Shown here piece by piece: positions 8,903 to 21,998 of a stretch of 40,000 bases of DNA; position 1 is the first letter of the stretch; each line of letters opens with the position of its first letter. Below the pieces are notes generated by a model, which did no database searches, was not told the DNA's origin, and worked only from the letters and a program-made list of their open reading frames with translations. The DNA comes from Dictyostelium firmibasis (taxonomy: Eukaryota; Evosea; Eumycetozoa; Dictyosteliales; Dictyosteliaceae). A program made the translations under genes and the position numbers. The stretch covers positions 2,002,501 through 2,042,500 of the forward strand of contig CM069765.1 of NCBI GenBank assembly GCA_036169595.1, given 5' to 3'.

Positions 8903-11900
8903 TGGGTCTCAAAATGACCATTAACCAATGGAATGTCAGAGGGTGGAGTACTGACAGGTCATTTAGTCAAAAAACAAACCTTATCGAAATCCTTTCAGAT
9001 AAGAACACTCCCACAATCACAGTAGTAAATGAACTAAACGCAGACTTTACAGCTGCCAATCTAAGCTTCCCCGGTTCAATTATTAGTGTCTCGAGCAGAG
9101 GTAACGGCATTGGCATCCTCAATCACAACAACAACTCTATCAAAATCACACCCAAAATTATCATCGAAAGTAGAGCCATACTGGCAGAAATATGTATTAA
9201 TAGCCTCTCTATTTCAATACTCGCCATATATGCCCCGGCAAACCCAGAAAAAAGAAAGAGCTTCACAGAGGAACTCAGAAAAATTTATAACGACCTCTGC
9301 CTAACTATGACAGAAAAAATTGATATCATTGCAGGCGACTTCAATTGTCTAGATTTCAACGATCTAAACGAGGAAGGTCAATCTGAGAATCCAGACGAAT
9401 TAGCTTCTCTCATCGAATCAATAAGATTTACGAATAACCTGCGAGATATGGACCCAGAAAAGAAACACACATTCTTGAGAATACACAAAGATCAAAACCA
9501 AGTAGTCACCAGAACAATCACAAGACGATTGGACAGGATATACATATCAAACAGCCTTATCGATTTCGGTAACCTCAACTTCCAAAATATTATTCCTCCT
9601 TCAGTTGACGGAACCCCGTTGTCTGACCACAACTTCATATCCACTGGCCTCTTGCTAAACACTACTCTCCAATCATCTAAAAGGAACAGATGGAAATTAA
9701 AAAACACCTCTATCCTAGCCAATCCCATGCTGGCAAAAGTTGACTCAATTTTAAAAGACGCTAACCAACTCAACTCTGATCTTCCTGGCTCTTTTGGTTT
9801 CAATCAACTGCAATCTCTAATTTCGAGAATTAAATTGTTATACCAAGAATTTCAAAAACAAGGAGACTACAACGCGAAAGCCATCACAAATAATCTCAAA
9901 GACCTTCTTCAATCGGATTTAAGAGACTATGCATACAACGCACTTCTGGCAATCAAAGACTCAAAAAAAATCGATATGAAAATGAGATCAGATCTACGAA
10001 ACTATTGCGAAGAAACCTCTCTTAAATACATCTCAGCAAAGATCAAAAAAAGAACTTTGGACTTCAAACTAGATGCCATTAAAAACGATGAAGGAGTCAC
10101 CATTAGAGACCAAACGGGAATTGAAAATGAATTTTTCAATTTTTATAAAACTCTATATGATCTCAAACCAGATTCTCCAAGAGAACACATCGACATGCTA
10201 AAACATTGGAAATTTCAACAAGATGAAAGTTGGACAGAACTAGATAAGGATTTTTCGGAGGAGGAAATTATCGAAGTTATAAACCAGCTGAATCCAAATA
10301 AATCTCCCGGACCAGATGGTATCACCAATCTCTTCTTTATTACACACAAAAAGAAATTGGCACCCCTTTTAGCCTCAGCATTCAATGATTCACTAGAAAA
10401 CCCTTTTAAAATCAATAAAAAACATAAGGAAGGACTCATTATTACAATTCCAAAAAAAGGCGATCCAGAATTAATTAAAAACAGAAGACCAATTACTCTG
10501 GCAAACTGCATCTACAAAATCCAGTCAAAGACCATCAATAATAGATTAGTTAAGATTCTTCCCAAAGTAATCAACACCAATCAAAAAGGTTTTGTCCCAG
10601 GAAGATTTATTTTGGACAACATTTTTACTATCAATGAAACGATATCGTATTGTAACCAAAAGAATTTAAACGGGATAATAACTTTCTACGATTTCGAAAA
10701 GGCCTTTGATTCAATCTCTCACGATTCAATCCTTAGAACACTACTCCATATTAATATCCCGTACAAAATAACCAATCTTATTATGAGTCTTTTAACAGAT
10801 TCAGAAGCAAGAGTAGAAGTAAACAACAACAAAACACAACCTTTCATTATTAAAAGGGGAGTAAAACAAGGAGACCCTTTATCACCGACCCTTTTCGTAC
10901 TAGTTATCGAATCTCTGGCTAGAGTAATATTGGAAGATAACAACATAACAGGACTACCTTTAAACGATGGACCACAAAGAGAAAAATTCCAAGGCTTCGC
11001 GGATGATTCGACTTCTTGGGTAGAGAATAAAAATCAACTAAAAATGGTTCTTAAACACTTCAACACCTTTTGTAAAGCAACCTCCTCCAAATTAAATCTG
11101 GATAAATCAGCATCGATAGTTCTGGGTAATACAAACTACAATGGAATCGAGATTCCGGAGTCAAATAACCCAGAAAGATACCTTGGATACTTCTTCACTA
11201 AGAATGGTATCCACAGGAAAATGCCTGAAATTCTGAGATCAATTCGAGCATCTCTTTTACTTTGGAAAACAACAGGGACCACGGTAAAAACTAAAACTAG
11301 CATTCTTAAAGCCTTCGCATTATCAAAACTAACATACTTTTCATATATTGAAAAATACAATGAGAATGAACTGAAACAAATTAACAAAATAGTGGAATGG
11401 TTCCTTTCGGCCTCAAACTACAAAAACTCCACAGGATTCAATGTTATTAATCTCATGAGCGCAAGAAGATCAAGATACCCAATGGAACAAGGTGGGTGGA
11501 ATATATGGGACATCGAACAAAGACAAAAAGCCCAAAGACTGTGGATAATCAACGAATTCATCCACGCACAAGAAAACAATTCATTGTCATCAGCCACTCA
11601 TAAAAGCTGGAACTTTCAATTAACATCAAATAGAATTACCTCACAATTTCTAAAGAGTAATATAGATGATTGGAACAAATGTAGAACTAAAAGAGGAATT
11701 TTCCGATTCGCCATTTCAATAAAAAATCAATCGGGTCTTCCCTTATCTCTATCTGAATGGTATAAAGAAATTGACTCCAAAGAGGAAAGAATACCTAAAA
11801 CCTTTCTCCAAGATAATCTTTCTATGAGAGGGTATAACTATAACTTCCTTTTCACCAACATACTAAATATCAAAGATCCAAAAACTAAAAACACAATGTT

Positions 11901-12579
11901 TAGATTTCATTCGAGATGCCTCCCTCTAAACTATCTCCACGAAAAACCATGCCCAATGTGTAATACTAACATGTCTATTGATCCATACGGTCACCTATTC
12001 TTTAGCTGCACAAAAACAAAAAACTTCATAAATATTAACAAACTAAAAAATTTCGTCTTTGTGACAACAGGTAGACTTTCAAACTGGACGGTGGATAGAG
12101 CGATTGTAAATGGAAAACCAATTATCAAAATATTTCCAAAATTCAATAACAATACTCCAACCGATAACCAAATCAATCCTGACTACGGAATAGAAGCCTT
12201 CCACAAGCCTTACTTCACATGGTGTTATAAAGCCATTAATTATGACTTAAACAGATCTTATGCATACAATAATGTAATAGCATTAATCATGCATCACATA
12301 TGGATATGGATTTGTAATCAATTGTATGGTAACAAAGAGCTACAAGATACCAATCTGGATTTTGAAATGCTAACAAACAAATGGCACCAACTAGCTTCTA
12401 TGGAATACATCAAATTATTAAAAGAATATAAATTATCGATGGCCAAAGAACCAGAAAGATTCAATGATATCAACTCTTATAATAATAATATAAAAATAAT
12501 CAAAAACAGGATTTCAAAAAAATACTGTATATTAAGAAAATCTCTCCCTAATAATGTGATTGTTGACTTTTTCATATAA
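8902..12579 (+). CDS. TRE3-type LINE ORF2: AP endonuclease / reverse transcriptase (1225 aa)
   Basis: The start overlaps the ORF1 stop as TGATG, suggesting reinitiation. An AP-endonuclease-like domain covers about residues 1-245: QWNVRG at the start, IIAGDFNCLDF near 145, SDHNF near 241. The reverse transcriptase follows: SPGPDGITNLFF, RRPITLANCIYKI, QKGFVPGRFILDN, YDFEKAFDSI, GVKQGDPLSPTLF, and the catalytic FADD near residue 699. After the thumb, CPMCNTNMSIDPYGHLFFSC near residue 1016 is a C-x2-C...H-x4-C zinc-binding-like motif. No RNase H domain is evident. All core catalytic motifs seem present, so the copy could encode an active enzyme. The protein would nick target DNA and prime reverse transcription there. 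Confidence 0.92.
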   Translation: MGLKMTINQWNVRGWSTDRSFSQKTNLIEILSDKNTPTITVVNELNADFTAANLSFPGSIISVSSRGNGIGILNHNNNSIKITPKIIIESRAILAEICINSLSISILAIYAPANPEKRKSFTEELRKIYNDLCLTMTEKIDIIAGDFNCLDFNDLNEEGQSENPDELASLIESIRFTNNLRDMDPEKKHTFLRIHKDQNQVVTRTITRRLDRIYISNSLIDFGNLNFQNIIPPSVDGTPLSDHNFISTGLLLNTTLQSSKRNRWKLKNTSILANPMLAKVDSILKDANQLNSDLPGSFGFNQLQSLISRIKLLYQEFQKQGDYNAKAITNNLKDLLQSDLRDYAYNALLAIKDSKKIDMKMRSDLRNYCEETSLKYISAKIKKRTLDFKLDAIKNDEGVTIRDQTGIENEFFNFYKTLYDLKPDSPREHIDMLKHWKFQQDESWTELDKDFSEEEIIEVINQLNPNKSPGPDGITNLFFITHKKKLAPLLASAFNDSLENPFKINKKHKEGLIITIPKKGDPELIKNRRPITLANCIYKIQSKTINNRLVKILPKVINTNQKGFVPGRFILDNIFTINETISYCNQKNLNGIITFYDFEKAFDSISHDSILRTLLHINIPYKITNLIMSLLTDSEARVEVNNNKTQPFIIKRGVKQGDPLSPTLFVLVIESLARVILEDNNITGLPLNDGPQREKFQGFADDSTSWVENKNQLKMVLKHFNTFCKATSSKLNLDKSASIVLGNTNYNGIEIPESNNPERYLGYFFTKNGIHRKMPEILRSIRASLLLWKTTGTTVKTKTSILKAFALSKLTYFSYIEKYNENELKQINKIVEWFLSASNYKNSTGFNVINLMSARRSRYPMEQGGWNIWDIEQRQKAQRLWIINEFIHAQENNSLSSATHKSWNFQLTSNRITSQFLKSNIDDWNKCRTKRGIFRFAISIKNQSGLPLSLSEWYKEIDSKEERIPKTFLQDNLSMRGYNYNFLFTNILNIKDPKTKNTMFRFHSRCLPLNYLHEKPCPMCNTNMSIDPYGHLFFSCTKTKNFININKLKNFVFVTTGRLSNWTVDRAIVNGKPIIKIFPKFNNNTPTDNQINPDYGIEAFHKPYFTWCYKAINYDLNRSYAYNNVIALIMHHIWIWICNQLYGNKELQDTNLDFEMLTNKWHQLASMEYIKLLKEYKLSMAKEPERFNDINSYNNNIKIIKNRISKKYCILRKSLPNNVIVDFFI

Positions 12580-12676
12580 ATGTAAAAGCATCATATAATT
12601 AACATTAATTAAATTAACTAATAAAAATAATAAACTTTATTATTGTTAAAGACTAAGGTCAAACAATAATCATTAA

Positions 12677-12710
<34 letters not shown>

Positions 12711-12714
<4 letters not shown>

Positions 12715-12893
12715 TACGTAGTGGTTCTGCGCTGAATCACACAGTCTCCGTGGCCTTGGTTCGAGCCTTAGGTCATACCGCGAAGTAACGTGGTCATAAA
12801 TAACACACCTCATAATCAACCGGAAAAAAAAAGCTCGACTTCCAAAAAAACAACAACAAAAAAACATGGTGATTAGAAATTCTAATCCCAATA

Positions 12894-12930
<37 letters not shown>
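12711..12930 (+). repeat. SINE-like copy p2, main part after the LINE insertion
   Basis: It continues the head begun at 7385. After the duplicated 12 bp it reads GGTTCTGCGC, then CAGTCTCCGTGGCC, B box GGTTCGAGCC (12758-12767), and a CCGCG/CGTGG hairpin arm pair. The tail (from 12807) contains ACCTCATAATCAACC and a near-palindrome GATTAGAAATTCTAATC, ending in a 34-nt poly(A). The distance between A and B boxes before the insertion would have been 33 nt, as in a tRNA. Confidence 0.65.
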
Positions 12931-12934
<4 letters not shown>

Positions 12935-13018
12935 CATAATCAACCTGAAAAAAAAGCTCAACTTCCAAAAAAAAACAACAACAAAAAAACATGGTGATTA
13001 GAAATTCTAATCCCAATA

Positions 13019-13056
<38 letters not shown>
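12931..13056 (+). repeat. Tandem second copy of the p2 tail with poly(A)
   Basis: This is a near-identical repeat of 12807-12930: ACCTCATAATCAACC, CTTCC, an A-rich stretch with ACAACAACA, the near-palindrome GATTAGAAATTCTAATC, CCCAATAATATT and poly(A). Only a few substitutions and A-run length changes separate the two units. Confidence 0.85.
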
Positions 13057-13060
<4 letters not shown>

Positions 13061-13134
13061 TCAAAGTTCTTCCCTTTTTTTTTATAATTTTATGATGGTT
13101 TGTTGTTGAAAAAAAAAAAATTTCAATTTACTTT

Positions 13135-14460
13135 TTATTTATTTATTACTCTATAATCGATATTGGGAATCCAGTGAGATACCTTGTCGAAAACGGAATG
13201 TTTGGAAGGATATTGAGTATAAATTGTATAATTACCGTGTGGGAATTTTACAATAGGTGATTTAACAACATATAATTGTGTAATAGATGGTGGCATTGCA
13301 AATATTTCTTGATTGAAGTCATTCATCAAAAAAAGGGTAGTAATATATTGTGGAAGTGAATCTTTTAATAATGGTTTTTTAATTGCACCAATATAAAGTC
13401 TTAAAACAGAGTCTGGTAACATTCCTCTAGTAAGTTGAACACTAAATCCATCTAGTAAAACCACATGAATGATGGAATTTGGAAATAAACCAACACCAAG
13501 ATTCTTTATACCTGGTCCTAATGCTAAAGACCTTGTATTATATGGTATCTCCCTCCCTTCTTTATAAATAAAGAAATTATTCCCACCCACTAAAATAGTT
13601 AATTAAATATATAAATATAAATGATCTTTTTTTTTTTTTAAAAAATAATTATTTAGTATAGTAACTAAAGTAATCTTACCCATAACTTCAATTGGATCTT
13701 TACAGATTTCAGGTTCTAAATTGATTTTAATAATATCTTTAATTGAGTCCATAAATTTTTTTGCAGAGTTTTCAATAATAACTTTTTTGTATTCACTCAT
13801 CAATGTGTCAACTTTACTTTCACTTGTGATTTCCTTTAAAAATAATTTTGTTTGGTGGCAATGTTTTAATATTTCTAAATTTTTATTGGTTTTTATTTTA
13901 TTATAATTATTATTATTATTATTATTATTATCAATATCAGTATCATTATTATTTAATTGTTCAATATTAAAATCTATTGTTTTTAAATCTTTATATTTAT
14001 TTTGTATTTGGTAAGTAGATTGTAAATAACTATTTGATAGTGTTGAAATGTTTGTATTAATTTCTTTATTATCATCGAAATGAGTTACAAGCTGTCTAAT
14101 TGTATCTTTTTCAATTGTTTGAAGTATAGTGTAAAGTTGTTTGAATTCGTTTGTTATTGTATTGATATTTCGAGTATGTTCCTCTTCAATTTTATTAAAT
14201 ATTTTATCTGATTCACTATATGACTCTTGAATTTTATTTGAACATTCTGTTAAAGTTCCAAAATTTTTATCTTTAAATTCTTTAATGACTGGCGCTGTAC
14301 TCTCTTTATTAATTAAATTAATTTCATGTCCACGGTGATCAACGCTGGCAATACAAAGATCACATAATGCTATATTACATGTGCTACATATAAATCTATA
14401 TTTATGTTCATGTAATATACATTTTATATCATAACAATTGATACCTTTGTTATTTTCCAT
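13135..14460 (-). CDS. B-box zinc finger protein with FNIP-like repeats, paralogue C (411 aa)
   Basis: Exons 14460-13680 and 13589-13135 are joined by a 90-nt phase-1 GT-AG intron, giving 411 aa. The N-terminal B-box reads KCILHEHKYRFICSTCNIALCDLCIASVDHRGHE and is closest by eye to paralogue B, including the flanking Asn-poor start. The middle is polar and probably coiled-coil, with a short Asn tract and LKHCHQTKLFLKE. Exon 2 has FNIP-like units such as LALGPGIKNLGVG, LLDGFSVQL, LPDSVLRLYIGAIKKPL and DFNQEIFAMPPSI. The tRNA-Tyr/TRE3 locus lies between it and paralogue B, so the insertions split an older tandem array. Function unknown. Confidence 0.85.
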
Positions 14461-15147
14461 TGCTTTTGTGCAACTAAAAAAAATAAAAAAAAAATGAAAA
14501 GATAAAAAAAAAAAACAAATTTTGTGCTAAAAAAAAAAATTCCAAAAAATTTTAAATTAAATCAAAAAAAATCAAAAAAAATCAAAAAATATAAAAAAAA
14601 TAAGAATTTGGAAAACATGAAAGAAAAAAAGGATTATTTTGGAGATACCAACCCATTTCAAATCACATACAATTTTTTTGTGATCAATGAAAATTTTAAA
14701 AATAAATTTTAAAATGCAACTCATTTGGTAAATCTATTTTAAAATTATTAAATAAAAAAAAAAAAAAAAAATTTTAAAAAAAAATAATTATATTAATTGA
14801 TCTCTTTAAGATTATTAAAAACTTTAAAAAAAAAAAAAAATAAAAGATTTTTAATGACTCTCGGATATAAAGTTCGAAGCAAATCTTAAAATTTTGTCTT
14901 TTGAAAATTTAAAAAATTTGAAAAAAAAAAAAAAAAAAAAAAATCCAGAAAAATGAAATTTCTGCGAAAATGGTAAAAAAAAAATTGGTTTTTGATAGAT
15001 AATAAATAACAAAATAAAAAACACAAATTAAAAAATAGTGAGTTAGTAAAATAAAAAAAAAAGCCGTAATTTTTTATGTGATTGCAATTTATTATACAAT
15101 TTATTTAAAATTTTAAAGAAGATAAACACCTTTTCTTATAATAATTT

Positions 15148-15184
<37 letters not shown>

Positions 15185-15210
15185 GATGGATTTAAAAATA
15201 AATTTTTTGT
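14461..15210. other. AT-rich intergenic region between paralogues D and C
   Basis: About 750 bp of A- and T-runs. A short open frame at 14524-14712 is Lys/Asn-rich low-complexity sequence and not a credible gene. No RNA gene or element recognised. Confidence 0.6.
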
Positions 15211-16605
<1,395 letters not shown>

Positions 16606-16822
16606 CTTTTATTTTTTTATTTTTTTTTATTTTTATATTTTTAAAAATGGTTAAAAAAATTATTTTTTTTTTTTTTTTTTTGTTTTGTTTTTTTTTTTTT
16701 TTGTTTTTTTTTTTTGTTGAAGTGGAATTGGAGTGAAGCGACAAATTTGTTTGGTACGAAAAATAAAAAAAATAAAAAAAAAAATAAAAAAAAAAGTAAA
16801 TCAATTTTTTTTTTTTTTTAAA

Positions 16823-16863
<41 letters not shown>

Positions 16864-17081
16864 TTTTTAAATATATTTGATCAGTCGATAGTTTTCACAT
16901 AAAGAAATTGTTCAACCCAACAAAAATGGGGTGCAAGTTCCAATTATTTGAGGTACCAAAAACTCTTTTTTATAGCAAAAAAAAAAAAAAATAACAAAAA
17001 TTTTAATTCTATCGAATATCCGTGTGATTTTTTCTTTTTTTTTTTAGTGAAATTGATAGATTTTTTTTTTTTTTTGATTTT

Positions 17082-17118
<37 letters not shown>

Positions 17119-17921
17119 GAAGAATTTAAATTTCGACTTTTTAAATCAATATTTATTATTTCGTAGTTATCCTTCTATTATTTTTTTTTTTCTCGTTCCT
17201 TTTTTTTTTTTTAATAATAAAACTTAATTTTTATTTCAAAAAAATTAAAAGATATTTTTTTTTTTTAATTTTGTGTTGTTAATCTTGACGTATGGATATT
17301 ATTTTTATTGTGGGACAGTTTTTTTTTTTTTTTTTTTTAATTATCATCAAAATCGTTATTATTTGTTCAAGTATAATATAAATTTTAAAAAAGTATCTTA
17401 AATTAATTTCAAATGAGTTTTTGTGAAAATAATTTTTTTAAATATTAGTTTTCACATAAATTTCCCATTTTTCTAATCTAGTTCAAAATTAAAAAAAATT
17501 TTAAAAATATTATAAAAATATTATCGGGATCATAAAATTTAGGAATAAAATATTACCAACAAAAAAAAAAAAAAAAAAAATTTCAAATTCCAAAGAACAT
17601 CGTCTCCGCAGGTAGTAATTAGCTATTTGTAAAATTTTTATTTAGTTATTTTTTTTTTTAAGGGGGTAGAGTTAAAAAATGGTGGTTTTTAATAAAAGGT
17701 AATGGGTTTTGTGTATGGGATAAGTTGGCATTTTTTCAGAGGTCACCTTAGAAATTAAAACTATCATTCTGAATTATTTAGGTGTCTTTTTTTTTTTTTT
17801 TTTTTTTTTTTCAATTGAAAAGCAATTCGCTATTTGAAAGGCGATTTTTTTTTTTTATTGACATATTTAAAAAAAAAAAAAAAGTTAAATTTTATTGATT
17901 ATTTAATTAAATTTTAGAATA

Positions 17922-17964
<43 letters not shown>

Positions 17965-18005
17965 TAATGATTAATGTATGACCTAGGTCTCAACAATAAT
18001 AAAGT
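16606..18005. other. Long low-complexity intergenic region
   Basis: About 1.4 kb of T- and A-runs up to roughly 40 nt with short mixed segments (16861-16960, 17580-17780). I see no gene, tRNA or repeat family member. The mixed segment 17590-17770 has higher complexity but no ORF. Confidence 0.6.
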
Positions 18006-18462
18006 TTATTTATTTATATAAGAGAATTTAAATTTAAAAATAATGTAATAAAGAATATTTTTTTTTTTTTTTTCTAAGTCAGTTTCATCACTATCGTTTT
18101 GTATGTCACAGAATGTTACAATTTTTCCATCTATACACTGAAGATTTGTTAATAATTCAGCTCTTTCTGTATATTCATTGTCTCGAATAGTAATCATATA
18201 TTCACCTGAGAGACATACCTTTTGTTTCACGACTAAAAACCATTTTGCAATCTTCAAAGTAGTTTCTTGAGAGTTTATAATGGTTATAAAGAGTGAGGTC
18301 AATAATTTTTATCATTTTTTCTTTACATTCAACTGTACAAATACCAGGTTTAAAAAGCGGAAATTTATCCGGTGCTGTTAAGTGCCAAAGGTATGTAAAA
18401 TTATATTCCTCTGCTTCTTTAACAGAAAATTCATAATGAGGACACTTAAAACCAGTAGGTTA
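18006..18462 (-). pseudogene. Broken protein-coding remnant of unknown family
   Basis: Two minus-strand frames carry protein-like sequence of high complexity in an otherwise simple region. One reads KCPHYEFSVKEAEEYNF and LFKPGICTVECKEKM (about 18455-18290); the next, in another frame, reads MITIRDNEYTERAELLTNL and CIDGKIVTFCDI (about 18205-18085). They look like successive parts of one former protein. No start codon context or plausible splice sites were found. It sits just downstream of the tRNA-Glu, where mobile elements often land, but I recognise no transposon domain. Confidence 0.4.
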
Positions 18463-18490
18463 GGTCCTTTGTGTCTGAGTGAATATACCC

Positions 18491-18501
18491 GGTGTCGAAC
18501 C
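18491..18501 (-). promoter_or_regulatory. External B box downstream of tRNA-Glu
   Basis: On the minus strand GGTTCGACACC fits the B-box consensus. It begins 30 nt past the 3' end of the tRNA-Glu, the same spacing as at tRNA-Tyr. The flanks (GGTCCCGG before, GGGTATATTC after) look like a relic of a tRNA T arm, but no full tRNA fits. Confidence 0.6.
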
Positions 18502-18531
18502 CGGGACCTTAATAACTTTTTTAAAAAAAAG

Positions 18532-18603
18532 CTCCCCATTCGGGAATCGAACCCGAGGTACCAGTGTGAAAGACTAGAGTGTTACCGACTACACCAATGA
18601 GGA
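18532..18603 (-). tRNA. tRNA-Glu (UUC anticodon)
   Basis: On the minus strand the acceptor stem TCCTCAT pairs with ATGGGGA (one G-T pair), with discriminator G. The anticodon stem is CTAGT/ACTGG with loop CTTTCAC, giving anticodon TTC. The T loop is TTCGATT in a strong GC-rich stem. Length is 72 nt and there is no intron. The A box TGGTGTAGTCGG and B box GGTTCGATTCC are intact. Confidence 0.95.
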
Positions 18604-18843
18604 ATTGGATGATTTATCAAAAGTAACACCAAAAAAAATAAAGATTTTTTTAAAAAAAAAAAAATTGAAAAAAATTGAGATTTTTTTAAAATTTAAAACT
18701 CCGAAAAAAAAAAAAAAAAATGAGAATTTTATTGCATTTTATGCAATCTTTCAAAAAAATAATATTTGATTATAAAATTAACTTTATTTCTTTTATTTAA
18801 GTGAAAAAAAAATATTTTTGTATTTCGGTTCGAAAATAAAATT

Positions 18844-18886
<43 letters not shown>

Positions 18887-19073
18887 GTTCGTTTTTTTAA
18901 TTTTTTTTAATTTTTTTTATATTTTTTTCATACCTTGATCCTTTAAAGATTGCTTGTTTTTCTTTTTCTTTTTTCTTTTTTTTTCTTGTAAATAATAATA
19001 AAAAAAACCCTAATAATAGTAATAAATTAATTAAAAAAAAAAAAATAATAATAATAAACAATATATATATAAA
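18604..19073. other. Intergenic region between tRNA-Glu and the WDR12 gene
   Basis: AT-rich, with A runs up to about 35 nt near 18850-18883. It includes the presumed promoters of the divergent tRNA-Glu and WDR12 genes. Nothing else recognised. Confidence 0.6.
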
Positions 19074-20725
<1,652 letters not shown>

Positions 20726-21074
20726 ATAAATAAATAAATTAAAAAAAAAAAATAAAAAAAATAATTAAAAAAAAAAATAAAAAAAAAAAAATATAAAATT
20801 AAAAAAAAAAAATTAAAAATTAAAAATTTAAAAAAAAAAAAAAAAAAAAAATATCATTTACTAATTTAATTAAATTATTTTATTAATTAATTAATTAAAT
20901 TATTTTATCATAAAATTCAATTTGAAATTTACCGAAATTAATTTTTTTTTTTTTGTTTTTTTTTTTTAATATTTTTCATTTTTTTTTTTTATTTCACCTC
21001 CCTTTTTAATTATTTTACCCTTTTTTTTTTATTACAACCACACATATATTCTATTATATTTGATTTTCACTGTT
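20726..21074. other. AT-rich intergenic region
   Basis: A-runs after the WDR12 stop and T-runs before the cobalamin adenosyltransferase start. It presumably holds a terminator and a promoter; no gene is seen. Confidence 0.6.
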
Positions 21075-21669
21075 ATGAATAAACTAATTAAAATTTCAAA
21101 TAATATTAATTTAAAATCAAATTTTGGAAACAATGTTTTTTTAATTAATAGATTTTATAGTTCAAAAATTTATACAAAAACTGGTGACAAAGGAACTTCA
21201 TCATTATTTAATGGTGAAAGAAGAAAAAAGGATGATCAAATTTTTCAAGCATTGGGTTCTGTAGATGAACTTTCATCTCAACTTGGTATTTCAAAAGAAC
21301 ATTTAAGAGTTTTATATAATAATATCAACAATTACAACGATAACAATCACAACGAAAAAGAAAAAAAAGAATTGGCAAATAGAGTGATTGATGAAATTGA
21401 ACAAATTCAATGTTTACTCTTAGATATTGGATCACATATTGCAACACCAAGTTACTCTGATGAACAATTTCAAAAGAGATCACAATTTAATGATTTTCAT
21501 ACTACACAATTAGAGAATTGGGTTGATGACTATACAAATAATTATTTACAACCTTTAAAAAATTTCATCTTACCTGGTGGTGGTTTAACCTCTGCCTCTC
21601 TTCATGTTTGTCGTTCAGTTTGTAGAAGAAGTGAACGTGAATTAATTACTATGACAAATTTAGAAAATG

Positions 21670-21737
<68 letters not shown>

Positions 21738-21998
21738 GAAATTTCATCCCCAGTTTTAAGATTTATAAATCGTTTGTCTGATTATTTATTTACGATAGCT
21801 CGTGTTTCTAATAAAATAGAGGGAGGTGAAGAATCTGTTTATCGTAGACCTTCAGAATCATTATCTTCAAATACTAATAATAATAAAAATAATAATAATA
21901 AAAATAATAGTAATAATAATATCAATAATAATAATAATAATAATTCTTCAAATAAATATCAACGTAAATTAGAAAAGCATTCAACAATTGAAGATTAA
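21075..21998 (+). CDS. Cob(I)alamin adenosyltransferase, mitochondrial, MMAB/PduO type (307 aa)
   Basis: Single exon. I start at the first ATG (MNKLIKISNN); a TTG 15 nt upstream is not a likely start. The first 30 residues are basic and Ser/Asn-rich with RFYSS, a probable mitochondrial presequence. The family core follows: IYTKTGDKGTSSLFNGERRKKDD (ATP-binding loop), LGSVDELSSQLG, LLDIGSHIATP, FILPGGGLTSASLHVCRSVCRRSERE, and FINRLSDYLFTIARVSN. Members convert cob(I)alamin and ATP to adenosylcobalamin for methylmalonyl-CoA mutase. Two Asn tracts are host-typical: one of about 20 residues inside the core before SPVLRFINR, and one in the tail. All active-site motifs appear intact. Confidence 0.93.

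Larger units (their letters stand above)
7401..12710 (+). mobile_element. TRE3-type non-LTR retrotransposon (LINE), apparently full length and intact
   Basis: The 5.3 kb element is bounded by a 12-bp direct repeat, gctatacgtagt (7389-7400 and 12711-12722). It has a short 5' UTR, two long ORFs that meet at TGATG, a 3' UTR and a poly(A) tract at 12680-12710. ORF2 has an AP-type endonuclease, reverse transcriptase and a C-terminal Cys/His motif. The position downstream of a tRNA gene in the same direction fits the D. discoideum TRE3 group; I cannot tell which subfamily (A-D). Both ORFs are open throughout and the duplications are identical, so the insertion is probably recent. It lies 187 bp from the tRNA end, but only about 50 bp past the B box of repeat p1. 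Confidence 0.9.

Noticed and set aside
14524-14712. Lys/Asn-rich short ORF
   Set aside because: Composition is that of A-runs; no complexity, no conserved motif.
16948-17166. Phe-rich short ORF
   Set aside because: It is T-run DNA read as Phe codons.
21060-21074. Upstream TTG as a start for the cobalamin adenosyltransferase
   Set aside because: Nuclear genes here start at ATG; the ATG at 21075 gives a normal presequence.
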